64,000 nt of DNA, from assembly GCA_963801195.1 (NCBI GenBank), contig CAWDDX010000007.1:620001-684000 (forward strand), read 5' to 3'. The notes beneath the pieces were generated by a model. That model was not told where the DNA came from. It ran no database searches and saw only the letters and a list, made by a program, of their open reading frames with translations. This document shows, piece by piece, positions 45,467 through 54,466 of this stretch (positions are counted from its first letter, which is position 1; each line of letters opens with the position of its first letter). Origin of the DNA: SZUA-36 sp963801195 (GTDB lineage: Bacteria; Pseudomonadota; Gammaproteobacteria; Xanthomonadales; SZUA-36). Position numbers and translations under genes: made by a program.

Positions 45467-46135
45467 ATGGCAAACCGATTGATTGCATTACAGGCCGAGA
45501 AGGTGATCGTCGCCGACGATCACCCGTTGTTCCGCACTGCGATCAAGGAGGCCCTGTTGGCCAGCCAGGGTGAAACGACGTTCCTGGAGGCCAATTCGTT
45601 CGAAACGCTACAGGTGCTGGTCGATGAAAATCAGGACGTTGACCTGGTGCTGCTTGATCTGCATATGCCGGGCGTCAGCGGATTTGCCGGTCTCGTTTAC
45701 CTGTGTAAACGCTACCCCAGTGTCCCGGTGGTAATCATTTCGGCCAATGAGGACCCGGTTGTTATCCAGCGCGCCCTGGATCATGGTGCCGCCGGTTTTA
45801 TTCCGAAATCGTCCAATATCAAGACAATTACCAGTGCGATCAACGATATTTTGATGGGGGAGATATGGGCCCCGGTATCGACCCAGTCCAATTTGCCGGG
45901 GAGGAACGTGTCAGAACTAGCCCTTGCAGAACGCATGGCCCGGTTGACACCACAGCAGTTCAAAGTGTTGATGATGGTTGCACAGGGGATGCTGAACAAG
46001 CAGATCGCCTTCGATATGGGCATATCGGAGGCCACGGTAAAGGCCCACGTGACGGCAATTATGAACAAGCTGGGTGTCAGTAACAGGACGCAGGCCGTTT
46101 TGGCGGCGAGTAAACTTGACGTGCTCGCACCCTGA
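45467..46135 (+). CDS. crbR: LuxR-type response regulator, CrbR/ErdR-like
   Basis: A 222-aa regulator with an N-terminal receiver (DDHPLF acidic pocket, phospho-acceptor Asp64 in LLDLHMPG, Lys in PKSS) and a C-terminal LuxR helix-turn-helix (LTPQQFKVLMMVAQG...ISEATVKAHVTAIMNKLGV). The ATG at 45467 fits family N-termini; an earlier in-frame start at 45407 adds an unlikely leader. The facing hybrid kinase with a transporter-like sensor identifies the pair as CrbS/CrbR (MxtR/ErdR), known in Vibrio and Pseudomonas to activate acetyl-CoA synthetase and acetate transport genes. Confidence 0.88.
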   Translation: MANRLIALQAEKVIVADDHPLFRTAIKEALLASQGETTFLEANSFETLQVLVDENQDVDLVLLDLHMPGVSGFAGLVYLCKRYPSVPVVIISANEDPVVIQRALDHGAAGFIPKSSNIKTITSAINDILMGEIWAPVSTQSNLPGRNVSELALAERMARLTPQQFKVLMMVAQGMLNKQIAFDMGISEATVKAHVTAIMNKLGVSNRTQAVLAASKLDVLAP

Positions 46136-46148
46136 CTTGCCGCGATTG

Positions 46149-49100
46149 CTAAGTCTTGGTTTTCATCATGTTGGTCATCAGGGCCCGCAACGCCGCCGGC
46201 CTGATGGGTTTACGCAGCAGACCATAGCCCCGCGCCTTGACGGTTTCTTCCAGTTCACTGGAACGGTCGGCGGTTATGACGATGGCCGGAAGTTCAGTGG
46301 CAAGAATGTTGTCGAGGTGTTCCATCACCTGCAGACCGTTGCTCTGGTCGTTTAGCTGGTAATCCACCAACACGAAATCGGGTGCGCCATGCATGAGCAC
46401 CTGCTGTGCAGCCTGTGCCTGTGTTTCGGCCAGCATGACAGTTGGGCAGCCCCAGCGGTCGAGCAGGAGGTTCATGGCCTCGAGTATATCCGGTTCGTTG
46501 TCCACGCACAGCACGACAAGATCTTTCAGACCGGTCGATTCAGCCTGGACGGCAACCGGGGCCTCCGATGGCTTCGGGTCGGTCTCCAGCGCCAGTGGAA
46601 CCGTCACCGAAAAGCAACTGCCGTGCCCCGGTCTCGAACTGACATCGATTTTATGATTTAACATCCGCGCGATGCGGTCACATATCGCCAGTCCCAGACC
46701 CAGTCCTTTTTCATCCAGTCGGCGGGCGTAGTCCAGGCGGTGAAATTCCTGGAAAATCGCCTTGACCTCCGATTCCGCGATGCCGACACCCGTGTCCCAG
46801 ATGCTTAATCGCAAGCTGTCGCCTCGCAAACGGCAGCCCAGCAGCACCCCACCGACTTCGGTGTAGTGAATCGCGTTAGCGAGAAAGTTCTGCAATATGC
46901 GGTACAACAGGTTCCGGTCACTGAAGATGACGCAGTCCCGGGGGTGCACCCGCAACACCAGGTTGTGATTGCCGGCGAGTGCTTTGAATCGCCTGCGCAG
47001 TTGCTCGAAGAGTTCGGGGACGCTGATGGATTCGGGTTCCGGGTCGTACATGCCCGAATCCAGTTTGGATATATCGAGCAACGCACTCAGCAGTTGTTCG
47101 GAGGCTTTCAGGCTACGGTCAATCCGCTTGACCAGTTGTGATTGTTCGTCATCGGAACCTTCCTGTTGCTGGCGCAAAATTGAAACGAACAGGCTGGCGG
47201 CGTTCATTGGCTGCAACAGATCATGGCTGGCGGCGGCCAGGAAGCGCGTCTTGCTGAGATTGGCCTCTTCGGCAACCCGTCTGGCCTGTTCCAACTGGGT
47301 GTTGGCTTCCCTGAGTTCGGAGGTGCGCTGCTGGACACGCTGCTCCAGTGTCTCGTTGACCAGTTGCAGCTCGTGTTCGATGTCCTTGAAGTGCGTGATG
47401 TCCGTGAATGTTGTCACGTAACCGTCGCCTGGAAGTGGATTTCCCTGGATTTCCAGCACCTTGTTGCCCAGCCATTTACGCTCGTAACGATAGATTTCGC
47501 CACTGCGCAAACGCCTGATGCGCTTTTGAATTTCACTTTTATGATCTTCCAGCAGGCCCCGTTTGGCGTTCAACTGTATGAGTTCAGCGATCGGCTTCCC
47601 AATATGCAGGGTACCCTCCGGGTAATCCATCAGCTCCACGTAGCGGCGGTTCCATCCCACCAGGCGCATACCCTTGTCGACAACACTGACCCCCTGTGAC
47701 ATGTTGTCGAGGGTGGATTCCAGTAATTCCCGGTTAAATTGAACCGCCTGCGAGGTGCGGTCCAGGAGTTCCATGACCTCTTCAGGGCCCAGGCCCTGGT
47801 GGTGCAGGGCGGTGCTGAGCACTGTCCTCGCCGAGGCCGAACCTATGGCGCCGGCCAGCAGGCGCTCGCCAAACTGGATCGTCTCAGGCGTTGCCAGCGC
47901 ACCGGGCAGCAGTTCGGTCAGGCCGAGGTGGGTCGTCAGTGCTTTTCGTGTTTTGCCCATGCCGAGGAAACGGCCGATGGTGTTCTCGAGTTCCTCGAGC
48001 GTGATCAGGCCGCTGTTGGTTTTCATGAGGATATCGGATGCAGAGGTCGACTCCCTGTCCGGCTTGAGCAGTGAAACCAGAATGACTGCGGATGTATTGA
48101 GCAGCAGGGAGATAATCGCGCCCTGGTTGAAACTCATAGAGGGAAAAATGAAGAACAGTTTGTTGAATTGTTCAATATTGGTGACGGAAGGCAGCAGCAA
48201 CCACAGGGCCCAACTGCAGACACCCAGCGAAAGGCCCCAGATCGCGCCGGTTCGGCTGGCGCCCCGCCAGTAAATACCTATCAGCATTGCAGGTGCAAAT
48301 TGTGCAGCCGCCGAGAAAGACAACAGGCCGATGGAGGCCAGCGGCACACCGGCTTCGATTGCCTCATAATACGCGACAGCCATCAGTGCGAGCAGCAGGA
48401 TGGATATCCTGCGCACGCGCAATAGTGTTTGTGAAAGATCCCGTTGGCCCCGGTTTTTGGTTATTCCGCTGCGCAGCAACAGGGGCATCACGATGTCATT
48501 GCTGACCATGATCGCCAATGCGACCGTTGAAACGATGACCATGCCGGTTGCGGCGGAAAAACCACCCAGGAAAGCCAGCAGGGTCAGCACCGGTCTGTCA
48601 AAGGCCAGTGGCAGTGACAAAACGTAGGTATCCGGGTTCACGTCCTGGCCGGCAAATTGTTGCAGACCGGCCAGGGCGATGGGTACGACGAGCGCGGCGA
48701 AAACAATCAGGTAGACCGGAAAAATCCATCGTGCGGCACGCAGGTCGGTGGTGTCACGGAATTCAACGATGGCCACGTGGAACTGACGGGGCAGGCACAG
48801 GATCGCCACCATGCCCAGTATCAGCTGGATTCCAAATCCTTCCGGCAGCCGCCACGGGGTGAACAGTTGTTGGTAGATCACATTTTCCCGCATGGCTTCA
48901 GCGACACTACCAAGACCGTGAAAAACACCGAATATCGCAAACAGGCCGATGGCTGTGAATGCCAGTAATTTAACCAGTGACTCGAACGCGATGGCCCACA
49001 TCAGACCCCGGTGATGTTCGCTGGAATCCATGTTGCGGGTGCCAAACACCATCGAAAACACGGCCAGCGTCAACGCCAGGTAAAGGGGCAGCTGGTCGGG

Positions 49101-49568
49101 AACGACATATGCGCTGTCGGTGGACTTGCTGATCACCTCGATACCGGTGGTGATGCCCTTCAGCTGCAGCGCAATATACGGTACCGAACCGATGACTGCG
49201 GCGCACGTGACAAGTACGGCTATGGTATGGCTGCGACCGTAACGGTAGGCGATAAAGTCTGCAATGGATGTGATCCGCTGGTCCCGGCTGGTGATGGCAA
49301 TGCGCCGGATGATATCGAAGCCGAGCAGCATCATCAGCACCGGTCCAAGGTAGATGGGCAAAAAACCCCAACCGCTGGAAGCAGCCCTGCCCACGGCCCC
49401 GTAAAACGTCCAGGATGTGCAATATACTGCCATCGAAAGCGAATAAATGATGGCTTTGAACTTTCGTCGGTCACGCCCGATCCGCTGCTCGTCACCATAC
49501 CAGGCAATCGCAAATAACAGGCCCATATAGGCCAGTACGATGAGGCTCAGTTTCCAGGGGTTAAGCAT
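46149..49568 (-). CDS. crbS: Hybrid histidine kinase with SSSF transporter sensor domain, CrbS/MxtR-like
   Basis: A 1139-aa membrane sensor. Residues 1 to ~480 form about 13 transmembrane helices of the sodium:solute symporter fold. A PAS domain follows (LDNMSQGVSVVDKGMRLVGWN), then a coiled linker, a HisKA domain with the phospho-acceptor His782 (ASHDLLQPMNAA), a HATPase domain (GTGVGIAESE, GLGLGLAICDRIA) and a C-terminal receiver with Asp1069 (VLVDYQLND). It senses acetate or a related cue and phosphorylates CrbR. It is convergent with crbR (13 nt apart) and divergent from the symporter operon. Confidence 0.93.
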   Translation of the reverse strand: MLNPWKLSLIVLAYMGLLFAIAWYGDEQRIGRDRRKFKAIIYSLSMAVYCTSWTFYGAVGRAASSGWGFLPIYLGPVLMMLLGFDIIRRIAITSRDQRITSIADFIAYRYGRSHTIAVLVTCAAVIGSVPYIALQLKGITTGIEVISKSTDSAYVVPDQLPLYLALTLAVFSMVFGTRNMDSSEHHRGLMWAIAFESLVKLLAFTAIGLFAIFGVFHGLGSVAEAMRENVIYQQLFTPWRLPEGFGIQLILGMVAILCLPRQFHVAIVEFRDTTDLRAARWIFPVYLIVFAALVVPIALAGLQQFAGQDVNPDTYVLSLPLAFDRPVLTLLAFLGGFSAATGMVIVSTVALAIMVSNDIVMPLLLRSGITKNRGQRDLSQTLLRVRRISILLLALMAVAYYEAIEAGVPLASIGLLSFSAAAQFAPAMLIGIYWRGASRTGAIWGLSLGVCSWALWLLLPSVTNIEQFNKLFFIFPSMSFNQGAIISLLLNTSAVILVSLLKPDRESTSASDILMKTNSGLITLEELENTIGRFLGMGKTRKALTTHLGLTELLPGALATPETIQFGERLLAGAIGSASARTVLSTALHHQGLGPEEVMELLDRTSQAVQFNRELLESTLDNMSQGVSVVDKGMRLVGWNRRYVELMDYPEGTLHIGKPIAELIQLNAKRGLLEDHKSEIQKRIRRLRSGEIYRYERKWLGNKVLEIQGNPLPGDGYVTTFTDITHFKDIEHELQLVNETLEQRVQQRTSELREANTQLEQARRVAEEANLSKTRFLAAASHDLLQPMNAASLFVSILRQQQEGSDDEQSQLVKRIDRSLKASEQLLSALLDISKLDSGMYDPEPESISVPELFEQLRRRFKALAGNHNLVLRVHPRDCVIFSDRNLLYRILQNFLANAIHYTEVGGVLLGCRLRGDSLRLSIWDTGVGIAESEVKAIFQEFHRLDYARRLDEKGLGLGLAICDRIARMLNHKIDVSSRPGHGSCFSVTVPLALETDPKPSEAPVAVQAESTGLKDLVVLCVDNEPDILEAMNLLLDRWGCPTVMLAETQAQAAQQVLMHGAPDFVLVDYQLNDQSNGLQVMEHLDNILATELPAIVITADRSSELEETVKARGYGLLRKPIRPAALRALMTNMMKTKT

Positions 49569-49628
49569 GTGTCACGAAGTTTTCAGTATTTTTCAACGGA
49601 CCATTTTGATTTTTTAACACCCTCTACG

Positions 49629-49636
49629 ACTAAAGT
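49629..49636 (+). promoter_or_regulatory. Candidate CrbR site of the symporter operon
   Basis: ACTAAAGT, ending 72 nt before the ATG of the small symporter gene. TAACAT at 49664-49669 lies about 32 nt downstream of the motif centre and could be the -10. Confidence 0.62.
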
Positions 49637-49708
49637 AGGAGCGTTATGCTCATGTTCTCAACGTAACATAGCGATCGGGAATTTACCATCTACAGAGAGG
49701 CTACCCCC

Positions 49709-49969
49709 ATGAGTCAACCAACACAAAGACAAGCTTATTGGACGGCAAACCTGAAACTGATGGCAGGATGTCTTGCCATCTGGTTCGTCGTGTCCTTCCT
49801 GTTCGGAATCATCCTGGTCGATCAGCTCAACACCATCAAGATAGGTGGTTACAGGCTGGGCTTCTGGTTTGCCCAACAGGGTTCAATGTACATCTTCGTG
49901 GTCCTGATTTTCTTCTACGCATCGCGTATGAAAAAACTCGATCAGAAGTTCAACGTAGAAGAAGACTGA
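49709..49969 (+). CDS. DUF4212 small subunit of sodium:solute symporter
   Basis: An 86-aa protein with two transmembrane helices (CLAIWFVVSFLFGIILV and MYIFVVLIFFYASRM). The motif YWTANLKLM at the start and the GYRLGFWFAQQGS link are typical of DUF4212, which is always found before a VC_2705-type symporter. GAGAGG lies 8 nt before the ATG. The symporter gene begins 12 nt downstream. Confidence 0.93.
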   Translation: MSQPTQRQAYWTANLKLMAGCLAIWFVVSFLFGIILVDQLNTIKIGGYRLGFWFAQQGSMYIFVVLIFFYASRMKKLDQKFNVEED

Positions 49970-49981
49970 CGGAGAATAATA

Positions 49982-51772
49982 ATGGATCTTAAAACACTCA
50001 CTTTCTTAGTCGTCGGTGCCACGTTCGCATTGTATGTTGGCATTGCCATCTGGGCCCGGGCGGGAACCACCAAGGAATTCTATGTTGCGGGTATGGGTGT
50101 GCACCCGGTTGCCAACGGCATGGCTACCGCCGCCGACTGGATGTCCGCCGCGTCATTTATTTCGATGGCAGGCTTAATTGCCTTCATGGGTTATGACGGC
50201 TCCGTTTACCTGATGGGCTGGACGGGCGGTTACGTTTTGCTGGCACTGTTACTGGCGCCTTACCTGCGTAAGTTCGGCAAGTTTACGGTTTCGGAATTTA
50301 TCGGCGAGCGCTACTATTCAAAGGCTGCTCGTATTGTGGCCGTAATATGTCTTGTCGTGGCTTCGGTCACGTATGTAATCGGGCAGATGAAGGGTATCGG
50401 CGTCGCATTCTCACGCTTTCTGGAAGTTGATTTCCACACCGGCGTCGTCGTGGGTATGGCCATCGTGTTCGTTTACGCGGTTATGGGTGGTATGAAAGGC
50501 ATTACCTACACCCAGATCGCGCAATACTGCGTGCTGATATTTGCCTACACGGTGCCGGCCATTTTTATTTCACTCAACCTGACCGGTAACCCGATTCCAC
50601 AACTGGGTTTGGGCAGCACCATGACCGATGGTTCCGGGATGGCTATGCTGGACAAACTGGACTTGATCGTGAGGGACCTCGGCTTTGCAGCCTATACGGC
50701 GCAGAAGAGTTCGACGTTGAACCTGTTCCTGTTGACCCTTTCGTTAATGATAGGAACAGCCGGTTTGCCGCACGTTATCATGCGCTTCTTCACGGTTCCC
50801 CGGGTCGCGGATGCACGTACTTCAGCCGGTTGGGCGCTGGTGTTTATCGCCATTTTGTATACCACGGCCCCTGCCGTTGGCGCGATGGCCCGCCTGAACC
50901 TGATGGAAACCATCCAGACAGGTGAAGTCGGCTCCCCGGACGGCAACATGATTTACGAGCAAAGGCCTGCCTGGTTCAAGAATTGGGAAACGACCGGTCT
51001 GTTGAAATTTGAGGACAAGAACGGTGATGGCCGGATTCAGTATTATGATGACAAGAGCAAGAATGCGGACTTTTTAGCGAAAGTCGCGGCCTTGGGATGG
51101 AAAGGCAACGAGATGGTAACGGTCGATCGTGACATCATGGTGCTGGCCAACCCGGAAATTGCCAAGCTGCCCAACTGGGTTATCGCCCTGGTAGCCGCCG
51201 GTGGTCTGGCAGCCGCGTTGTCAACTGCTGCCGGCTTGCTGCTTGCCATCTCCACGGCTATTTCCCATGACGTGATCAAGGGCATGATTTCTCCGGATAT
51301 CTCGGAAAGTAAAGAGCTGATGGCAAGCCGTATAGCCATGGCGGGTGCAATCGTCGTGGCCGGTTATCTGGGTATGAATCCGCCAGGCTTTGCGGCGCAG
51401 GTGGTAGCCCTGGCCTTCGGTCTGGCGGCTGCTTCCATATTCCCTGCCCTGATGATGGGTATCTTTAACAAGAACATGGACAACATTGGCGCCATTGTGG
51501 GTATGTTGGTGGGTCTGACCTCTACGCTGGTCTACATTTTCTGGTTCAAGGGATGGTTCTTTGTTCCCGGAACAGAGATGGCAGCAAATACACCGGCCAA
51601 CTGGTTCATGGGTATTTCACCCGAAGCATTTGGAGCAGTCGGTGCGTTGCTCAACTTTGTCTCAGCGTATGTTGTCTCCAAGATTACGCCTCCACCACCG
51701 GAGCATATCCAGCACCTGGTGGAAGATATCCGCGTACCCATGGGCGCAGCCAAAGCAGCTTCTCAACATTGA
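49982..51772 (+). CDS. Sodium:solute symporter, ActP-like (VC_2705 subfamily)
   Basis: A 596-aa inner-membrane carrier with about 13 helices. The family signatures AADWMSAASFISMAG and LPHVIMRFFTVP are present. It likely imports acetate or another short carboxylate with sodium. A hydrophilic loop of about 80 residues contains an EF-hand-like calcium loop DKNGDGRIQYYD (residues 345-356). With the DUF4212 partner it forms a two-gene unit closed by a strong terminator. Confidence 0.92.
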   Translation: MDLKTLTFLVVGATFALYVGIAIWARAGTTKEFYVAGMGVHPVANGMATAADWMSAASFISMAGLIAFMGYDGSVYLMGWTGGYVLLALLLAPYLRKFGKFTVSEFIGERYYSKAARIVAVICLVVASVTYVIGQMKGIGVAFSRFLEVDFHTGVVVGMAIVFVYAVMGGMKGITYTQIAQYCVLIFAYTVPAIFISLNLTGNPIPQLGLGSTMTDGSGMAMLDKLDLIVRDLGFAAYTAQKSSTLNLFLLTLSLMIGTAGLPHVIMRFFTVPRVADARTSAGWALVFIAILYTTAPAVGAMARLNLMETIQTGEVGSPDGNMIYEQRPAWFKNWETTGLLKFEDKNGDGRIQYYDDKSKNADFLAKVAALGWKGNEMVTVDRDIMVLANPEIAKLPNWVIALVAAGGLAAALSTAAGLLLAISTAISHDVIKGMISPDISESKELMASRIAMAGAIVVAGYLGMNPPGFAAQVVALAFGLAAASIFPALMMGIFNKNMDNIGAIVGMLVGLTSTLVYIFWFKGWFFVPGTEMAANTPANWFMGISPEAFGAVGALLNFVSAYVVSKITPPPPEHIQHLVEDIRVPMGAAKAASQH

Positions 51773-51795
51773 GATAGGCTGACAAGGTAAGATGC

Positions 51796-51825
51796 AGGGC
51801 CAGCACTTTGCTGGCCCTTTTTTTT
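51796..51825 (+). terminator. Terminator of the symporter operon
   Basis: AGGGCCAGC, loop ACTTT, GCTGGCCCT followed by a T run. Nine-bp stem. Confidence 0.93.
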
Positions 51826-51853
51826 AAGTCCACATTGGTTTTAGAATGAAACA

Positions 51854-53689
51854 ATGAGCACCGAATTCAACGACGTAACCTTCGCGGCAGAATTTCTCCA
51901 CACGGTTCAACCCTTTAACGCTCTTTCCAGTGAAGATCTGCATTGGCTTGCGCGAAAACTGGAGGTTGTCTATTACCCCCAGGGAAAATTCATTTTTTCA
52001 TCCCGCCCGGCGCCCGGTCTCGCCATCATCCGCAAAGGCGCGGCAAGACTGCTGGACGACAAACACAGGTTCCTGGACAAGCGCTCCGAAGGAGAGTTGT
52101 TTGGACACTCGATCTATTTTCATGGTGAACTGAAAGACTACAACGCCGAAGCCGAAGAAGATTGTCTTATTTGGCAATTGAAAGCCGAAGACTTCGAGGA
52201 GATATGCCACAGGTATCCCTTGATAGGCGAGTACTTCAGCAGTCATCTCAAATCCAGGCTGAGTGCCGCCATACAGGCGCAAAGCGCGGTAACCCAGGTT
52301 CGTGACCTGTTGAATCGCGAGCCGGTTCTGGTTGACCACGACACCAGTATCCGGGCAGCCGCCCAGGCGATGAGCAGGGAAAACGTTTCAAGCATCATGG
52401 TCGTGCAAGATGGTGGTTTGTGTGGAATCGTGACAGACAAGGATTTGCGTCAGAGGGTGCTCGTCGAGGGTTTGGACTCCAGCCTGCCCATCAAAAAGGT
52501 AATGACCATACATCCTATGAGCATTGCAGCCGATTCGGATGTTGATGCCGCCTTGCTGTTGATGATGCGGAAAAACTACCACCACCTGCCGATCGTGGAT
52601 GACGGCAGGCCGCTGGGACTGGTGACCGCGGGTGATATTTTACGGGCACAATCCGAGCACCCCCTGAGACTGGTGCGGGATATTTATAAACTTAACAGCG
52701 TCGATGAATTGCTGGTTCTCAGCCAGCGTCTGCCATCCCTGTTCGAGCGTATGGTCAACCTGGGCCGCGGGGTCGGTCAGATCGGGCGCATGGTCACCCA
52801 TATTACCGACGCATTTACAGTGAGATTGATTCAACTCGCGGAAAAGAAACTGGGGCCGCCGCCGATGGTATTTGCCTGGGTTGTTTTCGGTTCGCAGGCA
52901 CGCGAGGAGCAAACAGCCAAAACCGACCAGGATAACGGACTTGTTCTCGAGCGTGACGCCAGTGAGGAAGAGGACCGTTACTTTTCCAGGTTGGCCGAAA
53001 TGGTGTGTGGCGGCCTGGACCAGCTCGGATACGTTTACTGCCCGGGTGAAATCATGGCCCTCAATGTCAAGTGGCGGGTCTCATTGTCCAAATGGAAGCG
53101 CTATTTTGATGGTTGGGTGGAGGAACCGAACCCGAAATCCGTGATGCATAGCAATATATTTTTTGATATCCGCTGTGTGCATGGTGAGAATGAATTGGTT
53201 GAGGAACTCCACGATCACGTTATTGCTCTCACCAAAAATAACCGCATTTTCCTGCGATTCATGGCCAGCAATGCCCTGGGTCACCGTCCGCCTCTGGGGT
53301 TCTTCCGCCGCTTCGTACAGGAACACGACGGAAGCCAAAGTGAGGGTCTGAACCTGAAGCATCGCGGTATCGTACCGATCACCGACCTGGTCAGGATTCG
53401 CGCGCTCGAAGGAGGCATCAAGGTCGCCAATACATTTCGCCGGATCGAACAGGCAACCGCTGCTGGCGTGATGAATGAAAGTGACGCCAGCAGCTTGCGT
53501 GACGCCCTGATCCTGATTAACCGAATCCGTATTTCTCACCAGTCGTCTCAGATGACCGCGGGTGAAAAACCCAGCAATTATGTGCCGCCGGAACAGCTTT
53601 CACCCTTGATGCGAAGAAATCTCAAAGCCGCCTTCATGCTGGTCCTGGAGGCTCAGAATGCACTGGAACTCAGGTACCAGGTTCACTGA
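51854..53689 (+). CDS. DUF294/CBS/cyclic-nucleotide-binding-like signal protein
   Basis: A 611-aa cytoplasmic protein. In order: a cNMP-binding-like domain (residues ~15-135), a CBS pair (~150-270), a DUF294 nucleotidyltransferase-like domain with the GSQAREEQTAKTDQDNGLV motif (~350-370) and a C-terminal helical domain. The motif resembles the uridylyltransferase active site of GlnD. It almost always accompanies the symporter/acyl-CoA synthetase cluster and may adjust transport or kinase signalling; the substrate is unknown. Its stop overlaps the next start by 1 nt (TGATG). Confidence 0.9.
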   Translation: MSTEFNDVTFAAEFLHTVQPFNALSSEDLHWLARKLEVVYYPQGKFIFSSRPAPGLAIIRKGAARLLDDKHRFLDKRSEGELFGHSIYFHGELKDYNAEAEEDCLIWQLKAEDFEEICHRYPLIGEYFSSHLKSRLSAAIQAQSAVTQVRDLLNREPVLVDHDTSIRAAAQAMSRENVSSIMVVQDGGLCGIVTDKDLRQRVLVEGLDSSLPIKKVMTIHPMSIAADSDVDAALLLMMRKNYHHLPIVDDGRPLGLVTAGDILRAQSEHPLRLVRDIYKLNSVDELLVLSQRLPSLFERMVNLGRGVGQIGRMVTHITDAFTVRLIQLAEKKLGPPPMVFAWVVFGSQAREEQTAKTDQDNGLVLERDASEEEDRYFSRLAEMVCGGLDQLGYVYCPGEIMALNVKWRVSLSKWKRYFDGWVEEPNPKSVMHSNIFFDIRCVHGENELVEELHDHVIALTKNNRIFLRFMASNALGHRPPLGFFRRFVQEHDGSQSEGLNLKHRGIVPITDLVRIRALEGGIKVANTFRRIEQATAAGVMNESDASSLRDALILINRIRISHQSSQMTAGEKPSNYVPPEQLSPLMRRNLKAAFMLVLEAQNALELRYQVH

Positions 53690-54375
53690 TGTTCCGGCAA
53701 TGGCGCCTGCGCAGACGCTGCCGGATGTTTGCCCGACAATGCAGCCAAGCCAGCTTGGGTAACTATATTCAAGCGTGCGCTGAGATTGATCTTGATACCC
53801 TTGACAACACGCCCCTGATTTCGGTCGACCTTGAACTGACCGGTCTCGATGCGAAGCAAAACCAGATCATTGCCATCGGCTGGACACAGGTCGATCACGG
53901 ACGCATCCACCTTGATGCCAACCGTCATATCATGGTCAATGCGCAACAATCGGTAGGTCAAAGCGCCGAGATCCACGAGTTAATGGATAGCGACGTCGCC
54001 ACCGGTGTGCCGCAGGACACCGCTTTGCAGAAACTTTTCGAGGCTGCTACCGGCCGTGTGTGGTTGTTTCACCACGCCAGGCTTGACGTGGCTTTTCTGC
54101 AGAAAGCCTGTCGGGGCTGGGCCGGTGTTGCCCCGCCCTTTGTGGTCCTCGATACGATGCACATGGAACTTGGAATGAGAAAGCGTCGCGATCAACCGGT
54201 AAAGCAGGGTGAGTTAACACTGGGCGCATTGCGTTCCAGCTATAATCTTCCCCGCTATACGGCACACAACGCATTGATTGACGCCTTTGCAACGGCCGAA
54301 CTGATGCTGGCAATCGCATCGAAGATGGAGCCGTCCGCGTCACTCGTACTTAAACCTCATGTTCGCTTTTTTTAA
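53689..54375 (+). CDS. DEDDh 3'-5' exonuclease (DnaQ-like)
   Basis: A 228-aa exonuclease-fold protein. Motifs: Exo I SVDLELTGLD (Asp, Glu), Exo II WLFHHARLDVAFL (His, Asp) and Exo III YTAHNALIDAFATAEL (His, Asp). It resembles the epsilon subunit but is shorter and lacks the polymerase-binding tail. It is coupled to the DUF294 gene, the usual arrangement in this locus. Why an exonuclease goes with acetate uptake is not known. Confidence 0.88.
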   Translation: MFRQWRLRRRCRMFARQCSQASLGNYIQACAEIDLDTLDNTPLISVDLELTGLDAKQNQIIAIGWTQVDHGRIHLDANRHIMVNAQQSVGQSAEIHELMDSDVATGVPQDTALQKLFEAATGRVWLFHHARLDVAFLQKACRGWAGVAPPFVVLDTMHMELGMRKRRDQPVKQGELTLGALRSSYNLPRYTAHNALIDAFATAELMLAIASKMEPSASLVLKPHVRFF

Positions 54376-54385
54376 CCCACCCCGC

Positions 54386-54393
54386 ACTAAAGT
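54386..54393 (+). promoter_or_regulatory. Candidate CrbR site of the acyl-CoA synthetase gene
   Basis: ACTAAAGT, ending 73 nt before the ATG. TAAAAT at 54422-54427 lies about 32 nt from the motif centre. It falls just after the stop of the exonuclease gene. Confidence 0.62.
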
Positions 54394-54466
54394 CGAATAT
54401 TTTCACCCCGACGTCGGGCCATAAAATAATCAATTGATTAGAGCCCAACTACTTATGGACGTATAG

